Notes: generated by a model not told the origin, from the sequence alone. A stretch of 64,000 nucleotides of DNA from Lunularia cruciata (GCA_948567375.1 OX419758.1:39375001-39439000), one strand, 5' to 3'; positions 22,598-35,000 are shown, numbered from the stretch's first letter. A program made the numbers and translations.

Positions 22598-23029
22598 TCA
22601 GAAGGGAGATCTTCTTTCTGTTTCTTGATCACGATATATAGAAAGGATATAGAGGAAAACGGTCATGTCCTTCTTAACAATCGGAAACGATTCTTCGACA
22701 GTCCTGGAAACTGCCTTGCATTTAGAGCCATCGTACCGAGAGCGTAAACCTTTTGGCTTATCACCCTCGGCACTGTTTCGTAAGGTGAGCGCTGCCGGAG
22801 TGGATTCTTGGGTAACGTATATGCTTAGATCCAGAGCTCTCATTGTATTTCGACGATGCTGCGAATTATGTAACTGGAAATGTAATTGACCCCTCAAGTT
22901 TTCGAGAAATATCAGAATGATACTTTTTCTATTTTCGAAATCAACTAGTCTAGTGGGTTTCAGGGCTGCAAGTAGATGTGGGTGAGACTCTATACATTGA
23001 CTGGAAAATAAGTATGAGGTGGTGGACAT
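22598..23029 (-). CDS. unrecognised 143-aa ORF
   Basis: ATG-started frame, Ser/Arg/Lys-rich, with no signal peptide, membrane segment or motif I recognise. The opposite strand is also open for 74 codons (22665-22889), so either or both may be accidental. It starts just left of the 274-bp repeat array. Possibly a fragment of an old element; function unknown. Confidence 0.2.
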   Translation of the reverse strand: MSTTSYLFSSQCIESHPHLLAALKPTRLVDFENRKSIILIFLENLRGQLHFQLHNSQHRRNTMRALDLSIYVTQESTPAALTLRNSAEGDKPKGLRSRYDGSKCKAVSRTVEESFPIVKKDMTVFLYILSIYRDQETERRSPF

Positions 23030-23036
23030 AAACTTC

Positions 23037-23760
23037 TCTTAACTTAAAGTAGGTTTTAAAACTTTGTTTAAGTTTTTAATTTAAATTTGTTGAGGAAGTA
23101 GCATATTTAGATTATTCTATTTTCATAAGAGCACTTTGGTAGTCCATTTCCTTCAGCAAGTCTTCGGTAGTACGGAACATAACGTATGGAAATCGTCACC
23201 AATTTACTGCAATAACTCATTTTATTTGCTCATACCGATTTAGTTAAATAATAAATTGAGTGAATCTTTAATCGAATCGATAAACTAAAAACGCATATAT
23301 GATTAAAATTTCTTAACTCAAAGTAGGTTTTTAAACTTAATTTAAGACTCAAACAAAATTTGTTGAGGAAACGGCATATTTAGATTATTCTTAGTTTCAT
23401 AAGAGCAATTTTGTAGTCCATTGTTCTTAAGCAAGTCTTCGATAGAACGGAACATAACAGCTGGAAATCTTCACCAAGTTACTTCCAAAACTAGTTTTAT
23501 TATTTCATTTAATAATAAATTGAGTGCATCCTTAATTGAACAGTTAAATTAAAACACTCAAATATGATTAAATGCCCCTTCCACTATAAATGTGGAAAAT
23601 CCTCATCTCAAAATCTTCACCAACTTACTTCAATAACTAGTTTTATTTCTCCATACCAATTTACTTAAATACATAAAATGAGTGGATCTTTAATTGAACA
23701 AATAACATTAAAACACTCAAATATGATTAAGTGCCCATTCACTCTATATGTGGGAACTCC
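23037..23760. repeat. degenerate ~274-bp tandem repeats, two full copies and a partial third
   Basis: Copy 1 starts at 23037 and copy 2 at 23311, both with TCTTAACT then AAAGTAGG, and TTTGTTGAGGAA then GCATATTTAGATTATTCT. A third partial copy, starting at about 23609, repeats the right half (ATCTTCACCAA, TTAATTGAACA, ACACTCAAATATGATTAA). Divergence of 15-20% by eye suggests an old satellite-like array. Confidence 0.8.
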
Positions 23761-24175
23761 TCTAAATTCTAAATGGCAAGCCAGTTTTGGAGTGGCCATT
23801 GTCCACCTCCAAAACTGTAAAAGGCTAAAACCGCTTAGTGGGTTCAAGTGGAATTTTCATAAATGGGCCATTTTAAAAGTTTAATTGTAAAAATAGACTG
23901 ATCGCCATTAAAAAATATACACCAAGTTGGTTGTAGCCTTGGCAGACAGAGCATAGGGCCTATCCGGTTTGGTTTGTTGCACTCCACGTAAAAGGGTAGT
24001 TCATGTGCGCTGCATATTTGGCGAAACCGGAAACGCAATTCACCTTTATGTCTTACGTTTCAGAAGCATCAAATACATTTTAGAGACATCGAGGGTTTGA
24101 GTTCTATAGAAGAGACAGAGATAGTAGTAGAGTGCAATGAAAGGTGGAGCAGGTGGAGTTCAGCGAAATCTCCCA

Positions 24176-24270
24176 TTTTTTCGGATAAAACTCTGGAATG
24201 AGCTTATTTTTGCAAATAAAATCTGGAATATGCCCGTTTTTGCGAATAAAATTTTGAATGAATCTATTTA
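24176..24270. repeat. 30-bp minisatellite, three degenerate units
   Basis: Repeated core AATAAAATCTGGAATATG and variants at a 30-bp period. One frame is open across it and gives a repeated ANKIWN-like peptide, which is a by-product of the repeat. No gene is inferred. Confidence 0.65.
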
Positions 24271-24325
24271 TGAAAATTCCCCAAAAAACAACCTGCAAGT
24301 CAAAGTAAATTTATTTTAGATAACT

Positions 24326-24787
24326 TTAAATTACTCTTATTTTATGTAACTCTGGGTTTAAGTCAACTGTTCCAGCTATGACATACTGTAGGTTGCCTTT
24401 ATTTTCCCGATTATAGTGGAGTTTTACATAAAACAAGAAATAATTACAAAAGGCAAAAGAAGCAAGGAGAGTCGTCACAAACTCTGCAAATACTAAGTGG
24501 GATCTCTGAAAATCAAGTCGATTCCTGTAGTCTGAAATGATGATATCTCGAGGAACTAAATAGAAATAATAAGTTCCATTAATGAGTATCAAATCTCCAA
24601 GTCCGAAAATCCTCCCTAATGCTTTCACATAGCTCAATGGCATATACTTAAATAAATACCAGGAGACGACTTCCATAGTTTCCGCTCGTTCATCACTTGG
24701 AAGAACAATAAAGATAAATGAGGGCATTGAAAAACTAAACCCCGTGTGGCTCCAGAAAAAGCATGTAAAACAAATATCTGGAGACAT
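24326..24787 (-). CDS. unrecognised 153-aa ORF, hydrophobic C-terminal half
   Basis: ATG-started and uninterrupted in AT-rich DNA. The protein has aromatic-rich stretches and one likely membrane segment (TLLASFAFCNYFLFYV, about residues 106-121), preceded by LILINGTYYFYLVPRDIII. No known motif. Introns could extend it on either side. It may be a gene exon, a decayed element or chance; I cannot assign a function. Confidence 0.3.
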   Translation of the reverse strand: MSPDICFTCFFWSHTGFSFSMPSFIFIVLPSDERAETMEVVSWYLFKYMPLSYVKALGRIFGLGDLILINGTYYFYLVPRDIIISDYRNRLDFQRSHLVFAEFVTTLLASFAFCNYFLFYVKLHYNRENKGNLQYVIAGTVDLNPELHKIRVI

Positions 24788-25432
24788 AACAAAAAAGATT
24801 GAACAAGAAGATATGTACGAAATAAATCAAAGTTTGACCGATTTATTCACACGGGCACTCACCCACTAATAGAAGCAGAAAAAAGTCGCAAGACTTGAAA
24901 GACTCAATTCTTCTCCTCGAGTTCTTCAATTCAGAAAAGCAAAAATCCCACCAAAACGAGAATCTTCCAGAACTTAAAATAGAAGATTCTTATTAGGTTA
25001 GAGAAGTTTCTCACACGCATTTATTTTCCTGAATTGCTTCTAGGAGTTTTGGAAATCCCAAGAAATAGACCAGTCTCCGAATATCCTTTGCCTCTTTACC
25101 GGCTTTGTTTCAAAAGTAAAAAAAATGAATAGTTACACCATGTTAACGGCATGGCATCATAGGAAATACGAAGATATGCCAAAATAAATATTAATATAAA
25201 ACAAAAAGTTATAAAATTGTCCCCAACTTACCCACATGAAGCCAAAATATTTGTGACCTGGTTAACTGTGTCATTTAAGGGCCCCCTTTACCGTAGACAG
25301 CCGTGTGACACCGAACTAAGTAGGTAGAACGGGTTTTAATTTCCTACCGTGGTACATACACCTCTATTCGAATAGCATTAATAAAGATATAGTCAACACT
25401 TTGTTCCAACTCGTGTGGCACATATATGTTAA
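24788..25432. other. AT-rich intergenic DNA
   Basis: Nothing recognised. Confidence 0.5.
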
Positions 25433-25574
25433 GAAGTAATTTTGTTCAGCAGAAGGAAAAAGGCGACCGCGTAGGAAAAATGAAGGATGGGAAGACCCCA
25501 TCAAGCCGTACAAGGGAGAGACAAAAAAGGTAACATGGGGCTAAGCCCCATGTTAGGTAATGAAGTAATTTTGT
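25433..25574 (-). mobile_element. short dispersed element, copy D, with 13-bp target-site duplication
   Basis: The element at 25446-25561 (116 bp, minus orientation) lies between direct repeats GAAGTAATTTTGT (25433-25445 and 25562-25574). Its 5' hairpin is the longest in the family: TAACATGGGGC and its exact complement with a 3-nt loop (25531-25555). The 3' end carries the shared GCGGTCGCCTTTTTCC tail plus about ten extra bases. Nearly identical to copy C over the core, so both are relatively recent. Confidence 0.9.
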
Positions 25575-26526
25575 CAGGTATCGAGAATGAAGTTGGGGTT
25601 GACCGGAAAGAGGATCCCAATGGAACATTTAATTATCTTACAGGTACTATTCTGCCCATTTCCCCATTTTGGAAATAAAGGAGAAAGCAGAACCTCGAGA
25701 ATCGGTCCGACTTATCCTCATCCTTATTTTCTGGTTCAAGCGAATGAATGTCTGAAGAACAAACTAACATACCGAACTCTTGTCTGCTGAAGTCGTATCA
25801 TACGGAAGTAGGGTAGGAAGGTTCCTCTTCTATACAATACGTACCGTATTCGTATGAGATAACTTCTAGCAACATACGGTACTGAATTTTCATCGTAAAG
25901 TGGGATTCCCAGAGTTTCACAGGGAACTAGAGAGAGATAAGCGCTAGTAATTTGCACAGATATGGGAATCAATTATGGTACTCTGAGTATATTTATAGAT
26001 ATTCCCAGGTGTTTGAACTTCAAATTGGAGGAAGTGATTGCACTATGTTATGTGCAGTCAATTATATGTTTTGAAAAGAGTTATTGGGACAGATTAATAT
26101 TATTAGCAGTAAGAAATATTGCACGGTGTTATTTCGAGTAGTATTTGGAAATATGTGAGCCAAAGTATGTGTAATCATTATTGAGTGCTAATTATAACCT
26201 ACCTACATTGATTTATAGAAAGAAGTTGAAGAGTGTTTTTATCTTCTGGAATTACTATATGCATATTGCCCGCACGTGAAATATATGAGATCATGTGCAT
26301 CTTTGTGGTAGATTTTCATTGAGAGTACAGTCAGTAGGGCCTAAGATCAAATTCAAAACATGTTCTATCAAACACCATGTCTCGCCTCTTGAGACAAAAT
26401 AGCCGTATAAAACGTACTGAAATGGTGTACGGTCTCATAGCCTTCAATATTCTTTGATCCAAAGACTTTTCAATTTGACGCCATTCAACAAAGAAAATGG
26501 AGAATGAAAGATGCGACAAAGCTTAC
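25575..26526. other. intergenic DNA
   Basis: Nothing recognised. GTACCGTATT and related strings recur near 25840-25885 but do not form a clear repeat. Confidence 0.45.
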
Positions 26527-26702
26527 CTTCTTGTGGTCTACGTGGTCGCCCTTTCCCCTTCTTGATAAGTAAGAGCATGAACCGATACTATTGGGGCTTT
26601 GCCCATTTCAACCCCTTTGTCTTTTCCATTTGATGGGGTCCTTCCATCCTTCTTGTCATCACATGCGGTCGTCTTCTTCTCTTGATAAGTAAGAGCATGA
26701 AC
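26527..26702 (+). mobile_element. short dispersed element, copies E' (truncated) and E, with 22-bp direct repeat
   Basis: E (26583-26680) has CCGATACTATTGGGG, a weakened hairpin GGGGCTTTGCCCA, GATGGGGTCCTTCCATCC and the tail ATGCGGTCGTCTTCTTC. An exact 22-bp repeat beginning CTTGATAAGTAAGAGC flanks it (26561-26582 and 26681-26702). Just left of the first repeat is a 5'-truncated family member (26527-26560, CCTTCTTGTGGTCTACG then GGTCGCC). Either E inserted next to an older copy and duplicated its target, or an element-plus-spacer unit was duplicated in tandem. Confidence 0.8.
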
Positions 26703-27899
26703 TTACAATTGGTGTAAGATATGATTAACCCATAGTGCCCCTAACCTAACCTGAGTAGGGCCTAGATAATATGGAATTGGTTGACGTCAATAAGCTACGA
26801 AAGTAAACACCCAAAAAGTAAATACAAATGCAAAGAAGAACTATATCAACAGCACCGCATCCCAACCAAGGCTACCCACTTTTGTTCTTTTTGTTTTCTA
26901 AAAAAAATTGTAATTTTAAGCAGAGGTTCGATGGTAAGCTACTTGTGCTCGCTCATCAGTCTTTGAGTGAATATTGAGACATAATTTGTAGACTACGTGA
27001 CTGTCATCAAATCAGAAGGGTATATCCTCACCAAGTTCCATATCTTTTATCACTTGATTCATTCAAAGCTATTCGTGGTAGTGATCTAGCCCATAGTTAG
27101 ACAAGCTTATCGAGTCACAACAGAAGATCAGGTTCTTTAAAACAAGAATCTTTGTAGTATCTTTCGTCCTTTATGTAACTTATTTCAGTTGAATTGCTCA
27201 CTCAATTTGCCTTTTGAACGAGAAAAGTAAGCAAACAAGAAATCGAATTACTTTATGATGAACCATGCTTACAGTAAATTGTAGAAAGACAGACATGAAG
27301 TAATAAGAATATGAATACACATCCGATTCTAAAATCATCATGGTCCTCTTTTCTCTTGGACAGTGCAGGACTCGATCATTTTCGAGTCAGAACAGGAATT
27401 TATTTAATTATTTTTATTAAATAAAATAATAATAATAAAACATACTTTTTTGGTGTATCTTTATGAATTTCTAGCTTTCAAATTTCAATATCATATGCTA
27501 AGATCTTCTTAGGACTAAGGAAAAGGTTAGAAAAAGTTACCGAGAAAGGTGGAGTATAATAGATTGGGGCTAAGGAAAGATAGAAATAGAGCCCATTAAA
27601 CATAAAAATATAATTTTTTACGGTACACATGTTAGTTGTTTAAATTTAGTCATGCCAAGATTTTAGCGGGTTCTAAATAGTAACTCTCATATTTTATTAT
27701 ATTTAAGCTTGGTAAGCAAAAATGAAATGATCTTACCGGAGGACACTATAAGGAGAATTGGAGGAGAATGTACTTTTTATGCTTACTTATGTGACAGCAA
27801 AGGACCCGACACCTGATAAAATATGCAAGGAGAGTCAACGATACACGATCTTTAGGATCATATGGGACTCTAGGATCTTTAGGGCTTGCAAAACTTGGA
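26703..27899. other. AT-rich intergenic DNA
   Basis: No gene, RNA gene or clear repeat. A short AT microsatellite-like run (AATAATAATAATAA) occurs near 27427. Confidence 0.5.
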
Positions 27900-30314
27900 A
27901 AGTGTTCTTGCTAATAGCTAGGAAGAGGAAATGTTTCCTCTATATTATACCAAGAAAAAACTTTACGAATATTTTAAATACGCCGAGAAATTTTGCTAAG
28001 TTACTTCATTTAAACTTCAAATGATAAGTATTTCTTTAATTTATTGTATTTAACCTTACAATTATTAATGGTAACTTTGATTAATGGTCCTTTGACTTGT
28101 AGTTTTAAACATGACAAGAATGTGAATAATAGGTTACCAAGTGCAAAGCCAAAGGCCCGAGATAGGAAGCCAAAGAGTAAGAACAAAGAGGAGGTGGTGG
28201 AAGAGGTTGTATGGTGACCCACTTTGCATATAGTGCAAATTTTATTTTTTTATTTGAATTTTCATAGACTACTTAAAGGTTAGGAGATTTTTGAGGCTAG
28301 ACTGTGAGATTTCACTACTTATCGTTGGCCTAGAAGTTAATCAGGCAGGAGGATGAGAAGAAGACCCAAGAAAAACATTATGGTCATTTGCATCCAAGGA
28401 ATACAATGAGGAAGACCTTCAGTCTTATGACTCTTGTAGTCATGATTACATTGATCCTTGTGATGGTTACTTTCATAGTCTTTGTGATTGTGATAATCAT
28501 GATTGTGACTTTTGTCACCATAATGACTACCCTTACAATGAAGTCCTTAAACAAATTCTATCAATTCTATCCCAAACCACACCGGTTTGGAACATTATAT
28601 GCCTAATAGTCAATCAATCTTGGGAATTCAAATGACTTGAATGCACCACCACCTAGACAAAGAAAAAAATTGATGACCTTTTTCATATGCCAAAATGCTC
28701 ACATGCACAAACTACAATCACAAAAGGTGCACTTACCAAAATTTGGAACAATTCAACACAAGATATAAATTTGAGGCCTTAGCTCATGTAGCTGCTTCTT
28801 TTTCACTTTAAAAATTTTCAAATTCATGAGAAGATTTCCACTTAATTCTGTTGACAACAATAAGAGTTGAGAGTTTATCGCTCAAGAGAGTGGATGAGTG
28901 GGTGTTGGGATAAACCATGTTTTTCACCCAAAAGATTATGAACAACCACGATAGCTCTCCAACCCAAAAGACTTTGAGTGCTTCTAGAGGTGATTCTGAA
29001 TGAAACCAAGGTCAATAATTGGGCCCTCCATTGTAGGAAAGAGATACTCCATAACAAGAAACTTGATTTCTTATTGTGGAACTTTACTTTGAGCTACCTA
29101 GCCATGATTCAAAAAATTAGAGACAATTGTGATCCTAGATTAGAAACATTATAGCAGAATGTATTTGCAAGGACCAATGAACACTAGCAGACGGTACTCA
29201 AGCCTGAAATTGAATTTCCACATAATGTAATGACCATAGACACCCCATAGACTTGTCCTAGGGGGAACTCTATGAAGATATCAAAGCATCATTCAAGGAG
29301 GACAAGTCGAGCAATCGGTGGTAAATTGGAGGATACAAGGACCCCATACAAAAGAAAATTGCTAAGGAAATCATGAAGGTATTCAAGAGTATGCATACCA
29401 TCTATGCCAACACTAGCCAATAAATCTTCTTTAAGTATCTTCAGGAGGGAGGACTTGTGAATTGGGCAGAGATGTTTCATAAGCGGGTTCACAACATGTG
29501 TGGAGATATGCACAAGGAGGGTGGAGTCACCCTCATGTCATCTTTCAATATACCCTTCCACATTGGGATGAATTTGTTGACAAAGGAAGAAAGGAAAAAG
29601 GTCCCAATGCATTTCTACCATATGGAGTAATTTTGTATGCACCTAGATGCAACCATGGAGTGCAAAAAATATAGTGGCAGATCGGAAATAAGCCAAACCA
29701 AAGAACAGATATGTGTGTGTGGAGGTGGTTTAAAATACCCCAAGATACCTATAGAAGAGGAAGAAGTTATTGGCACAACCTAAGGTATAGGCATCAAAGA
29801 GGAGGAAGCCATAAGTGATTGACAATTCCTTAGAAGAAGATTGTAACAAAGACAATCATGACATGGTAGAGGAAGATGTCATGATGGAAGATGTTGTGAT
29901 TGAAGAAGATCCCAAGGGCAAGAATGAGGAAGAAGGCATCATCAAGACAACAGATCTATCCTAGGAAGGAGAAGCAAGTCAAGGAGGACACGATCACCCA
30001 AAAGAAAGAATAGTCAATGAGGAGTTCTTCACTTGCATTAAACTCTCCTCAAATTTGGAAGCAAGATAGAACAAATTGGAGCCATCATAAGAAGACAAGG
30101 CCAATGAAGAAGAAGCAAGACTCTTTCTATCAAAGGAGAAGTGGGTCCTTCATAAGCAAAGCAAAGTCTCCATGGTGAAATATCCTTCCCAAGTTGTGAT
30201 GCATCCTCAAACAAATGAGGAGTCACCCTCACCAACAAACATCCATGGAGAATATAATGATGATGCAATAATATCAAGGACCAGGGATGGTAACAAGGTT
30301 TAGGGTTAAGAAAT
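27900..30314 (+). pseudogene. coding remnants upstream of an LTR-like segment, unrecognised proteins
   Basis: Three readable blocks. (1) About 28130-28210: a basic KPKARDRKPKSKNKEE-like peptide. (2) 28354-28611: about 85 open codons, Cys/Asp/His-rich (SCSHDY, DPCDGYFHSLCDCDNHDCD, FCHHNDYPYN). (3) 29371-29626: an open frame with a single stop and coherent protein sense (NWAEMFHKRVHN, GGVTLMSSFNIPFH, LLTKEERKKVP). Acidic repeats rich in Glu codons follow to about 30290. No RT or integrase motif was seen. Position and orientation suggest the 3' internal part of a retroelement ending in the LTR at 30315, which is inference. CpG nearly absent. Confidence 0.5.
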
Positions 30315-30855
30315 TGTCACAACATTTGCAACACCAAAGCTAGTTTGCTCGGATGCTGGTCTTGGCAATCATAGCTATACTGGTAGTTGCTCAAAAACTA
30401 CTTAGTACCAGCCAGATTAGGGCCATGTTAGGGCTATTGATCATACCATTAGAGCAACCATTAGTTACATCATTTGCACCATCAATTGGGCTGTAAGATA
30501 CATAATTAGGGCTAGATTCTTGGTCAGTCCAAAGGGGTATACCTTCAAAGTGTAGCTCTAGAAAGCTCACTTCTTTGATGTTGAGCCTTTGAGCTCCTAA
30601 TTATGGTGGACAAAGATTGGCAAGCATCACTTGGAGACTCTTAGCAAGAGTGGGTATGGCTTGATAGTGTAATCAAAACCATTTTTGATAATATATTGAG
30701 TTTAGTATTGAGTTGTTGATCCAAGTTGAATGTGTGACTAAACTGATTATTGTGGGTCTTTGGAGTTTGTGTGGGACTTTTATATGAGTTGTACTTCTAT
30801 AGTGTATTATGGTGATAGTGATGTATGTTGAGTATCAATGTACAAATGCACAATA
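30315..30855 (+). repeat. LTR-like segment homologous to the 56-kb LTR
   Basis: Reverse-complementing 56003-56554 and laying it beside this segment gives collinear matches throughout: AA(A/G)GCTAGTTTGCT, GGGCTATTGATCA, AAAGGGGTAT, ATTGAGCCTT-like, TGGACAAAGA, AAGCATCAC, GGAG then TCCTTA/CTCTTA, and TTCTATAGTGTAT near the end. Length is ~540 versus ~550 bp. Starts TGTCAC. Boundaries are approximate, and no target-site duplication or standard primer-binding site was identified. Confidence 0.7.
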
Positions 30856-32095
30856 GAGGAGAGAATGCATAAGAAGAATAAAGAAAGCAAGCAAGAGAGG
30901 AAGCTACATTCAAAGATATAGTGTAGGAGATGCTGAAGAAAAAGGAAGCAAAGAAGCTAAAGGCCAAGGAGTAGGAATCCACCCCAAGCATGCATACAAG
31001 AAAGATAGAGAGATGTGCAAGGGCCAAAGATGCAACCACTAATCACAAGGAAGTAAGAGAAGAGGTATGTTTTACACATTTCATTCAGAATCAAAGTGAA
31101 ATGAGTGTTTATAAGACAAGCCTCAAGACAAAGAAGATGTAAACCAAGTAAAGACCCCTCTTGTAGGAAGTGATCATCACAATGGGACCAACACTTCATG
31201 AATTAGAAGCAATCCTTCTCTACTATCAGGAATTGGAATGAGACTATCACTGTCCGCATGAAGTTGATTCTTCATCTTCATTGGATAGCCCAGTCTATCA
31301 ATGAAGAGAAAGGACAATCTTGTGAAGAGCTAACAAAGACTCAAGAGTGTCTAAGGGCCAAAGAAGAAAACTATTTTGAGCTAGAGCAAACAATGGACAA
31401 CTGGAGGAAGGCGGAATAGGCAAGATGGGAGAAGTACAATGGAGATCTACAGAGAACACAAGTAGAAGTACGAGTCCTCAACCTCAAAATCAAGCAACAA
31501 TGGGCAAACCACAACAAACAGCTTTGTGCCAAGATAAGGAATTGACAACACTAAAGGCCAAGTTGGAGCAAGCATAAGTCAAGATTGTTCCCTATGAAAT
31601 CATGCATGGTAACTACAAGGAGCTGGAAAAAATCCACATCAAAGCATTGACCAATCAACTTGAAAAACGATAGAAGTGCAAAGAACTTATCTATGTACAA
31701 GTGCGGCAAGAGATGAGAGGAGAGATTCAAGCCATGCGTGTGAACTTGGAGGAGGAAAGTGCTGAAGTGCACACAACAATGGAAGCTAAGGCAAATCAGA
31801 TGATTGAGCATATGGACAAGTTGGCCAAGACTATACCACATCAGGTTCAACTACATGACTTGAAGATCAAGATTCATGCAGTAGATGCAAAGGTGTAAAA
31901 CAAAAAATAACTAGCACACATATTTACTTGCCTCACAAAACACTCGAGCCAAAAGTTTGAAGATACATTGAACAAGATATTGATCAAGTTTGCTGATTAC
32001 AAAGGCAAGATTGAGTCACTTATTAGGATTTTTGAAAGAAAAGGAAGTACTTTGCAACATAGCAAAGATTTTTGAGTTCATAAATTGTAAATATG
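30856..32095 (+). pseudogene. degenerate coiled-coil ORF following the LTR-like segment
   Basis: Readable across frame changes from about 31170 to 32090. Blocks such as EELTKTQECLRAKEENYFELEQ, interrupted by a stop near 31420, lead into QVEVRVLNLKIKQQW. Then come QEMRGEIQAMRVNLEEESAE, KANQMIEHMDKLAKT and KILIKFADYKGKIESLI. Heptad-like spacing of Leu/Ile/Met with Glu/Lys between is clear. It could be the gag-like first ORF of the element whose LTR precedes it, or a captured host gene. Several in-frame stops and no zinc knuckle. Protein family not recognised. Confidence 0.5.
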
Positions 32096-35000
32096 CTAAG
32101 TATAGAATGATCAGCGGCCTAGTAGAACAAAGATTAAACCTTTTAGGCCAAAGATATTTGTGATTGTATATTACCAACTTAGGACACTTTTTGTGAGTGT
32201 TCAATTCTGTAGTTGAAGACCTTTGTGATCAATAACTAAAGGAAATATTAGAAGTAGAAGAAAAACTGAGGATCTGATCTAGCATTGCCATCTAGGAAAT
32301 TCTTAATTAAGTTAGGATAAGATTAGAATCCTAAGTTAGTGATAAGATATGATTAGAATCCTAAGCAGGTGATTAAGATAGAATAAAAAGCCTATGTGAA
32401 TGAGGTTAGATTAGCTAGGAGGTTATCAAGGAACTTGCTTAGCAGTTAAAATCCATGCAATGAGGTGTAGGAATAGTAGAAAGGATATTGGCCTGATGTA
32501 AATTGTGTTCATTTATTCAATTAGGAAAATGAATTTTGAAGATAAATTTTTTGACTCAAAGACCTTTATGATCTTTTGTGTATGTTTTTTGCATTCTACA
32601 CTATGGATGTTTTTCTTGGTTGAGTAATGGTAAGGAAACTTGAAGTAAGAACATGAGTGCTTGAGTGAAAATAATCATTTGCACATGTATTGCATGTTGG
32701 ATCTATAGGGTTTCGATGGAGCAAGGTGATGCAAAGACTAACAAAGACCAAGAGCATCATGAAGTACCATGACAACAAAAGGCTAGGTGTTACAATCAAT
32801 CAATGACTCAAAGATAGTACTCATACCCTATGGTAGAAGTCATTAGAGTGATAGGACCTTGGTGGTGAAATTACCCAAGTAGGAATTGCCATTGTCATGT
32901 ACACAATGCTTGTAAAGCTACCAATATTTTTGCATGCTTGTGATAGTTCTGACAATAACAAAGTCAAAATCATTAACAAAAATCAAGTGCTCAAGACCAT
33001 TGGCCTACTCTTACCTTCAGAGGGGAATGAATTGTGAAGCAAAGGGAAATTCATGATGAATAAACCATCACCTTCAAGAATAATTTAGAAGGATCAATAG
33101 TGAAAATAATTTTTCCCCTTTTTGTAGTGCACCACATGGGTATTACTACACTCTTTTGGGAATCATTCCGCCTTAGAGGTCAAAAGAAACAATAGATAAT
33201 CAACCATTATGATATTTTCTTTCATCTTCTAGTCATTTCCACCTTGTATCCATGTATGAACAATATGTTCTCTCCATTTTTACTACAATTTGGTCAACAC
33301 TAAGTCATTATAGGTTGTAATTGAACCCAAACTTCCTTGTGTTTTGTTTTGTTATATTTTTTTGGAGTGGCAATGTTAAGGTATGGAAGAGGAGTAAGAT
33401 GAATAAGATCCAAGATGGACCCACCTATAAAAGATACACAAGTTCCAAAATGGTACAACTATAAAACATTGCTTTGTAGTCGACACAAATGAATATAGTT
33501 TGTACAAAGACTTTAATATTGTGTGTGCTCAAACCTTGATAATTGTAGACATTCCTAACAAATATAATGTAAGGAAATGCAAGCATAATGTCAATAGCAA
33601 CAAATGTCTAGCTCTAAGATTTAGAGGTTTACAATGATAGTAAGGAACAAAGTCCAAATTGAGAGATGCATATCATTAATGGTATCCCTTATAATGCCAA
33701 TGGTAATGTACAAATTGACATATTATAATTTGGTGGTGAGACACTATTGTCTTCTTAAATTTGGTGATAAAGAAAGATGTTGAGGATAAAGACTACTTGT
33801 ATGTAATTGAGTAGTAGACTGTGCATACAAGGTAGTTCAAAGACGATTTAAGGATAACATCCTACAAATATTTGTAAGAAGTGTGTTTATATAGGCACAA
33901 ATTATAATATACTTTCTTATATAGATTCCCTTCCATTTCCTCTTAAGTTCTATTGACTACTTGTTTAAGTGTTCATGATGTACATGGGAAACATATCATG
34001 AATATCAGAAAGAATTCTTTTGAAAATGAATGCAATTAAAAACCATGCTCTATTACTCTATTATGGATATTGAATATTTAAAAAAATTGGAAAAATAAAA
34101 AATTTAGGATTTAAAGGATTTATAGAAATATAATTTATATTTTGAAATAATTGTCTAAACTGGAAATTTATATTTACTCTATTTAGTTTATTAGCTATTG
34201 ATAAAATCTAAATATAGACTATTTATTTGGGAAGAATAAAGAATTTGATTGAATACTTAGCAAGAATATATAAGGATAGAATGTGAAGTCCATCAATAAA
34301 GGCTTCATATAAAGTAATAATTTTTTAGCTCCAAGCGTCAATTTTCCAAAAAATACTATAATCTACCAATATCAAGTAATAAATTATAATAGCAAAAGAC
34401 ATTAAGATCTTTGAGTCTTTGATGGAATTTTTGATGAGTTGAATTAGCTCTAAGTTAATAAGAAATTACTTATCAAGGAAGAGAGTTCTATTCTTAGGAC
34501 CACTAGCCAAGGAGATAGGTGAGATCTCCAAAGTGTGCTCTTTCTATGCCTGATAAAGAAACTACGGCAACAATGAAAACTTTGAGAAATATTATCCTAG
34601 TCGATCATAAGAAAACCAATAATGTTGTTAGAACTAAGAAATTTTCTTGATTTACAAAATATACTAAGTTACTCATCGTAATCAATTTTCCACATCATCT
34701 AAGCTTTGATATCTTAAAGAATCATATGATTGTAGTATATTAGTGTTATAAGGTAGTATACAAAACAACAATAGATTGATTGAGATCTTTTCAATCTCTA
34801 CATTATGAGCTCTATAGTTAAAATAAAATATGAAAACTTTGTCTAAATCCTTTTTATTTTTTACTAAGTGTAACCTTCATCCAATAATCCTTTCTATACA
34901 TGTATGGTCATGGAATCACAACAATAACAAGATGATCAATCACAAGCATTGAAGAGATTATGTTAACTCCTCAAATTAGATATTGTACTTCCTCATCTTG

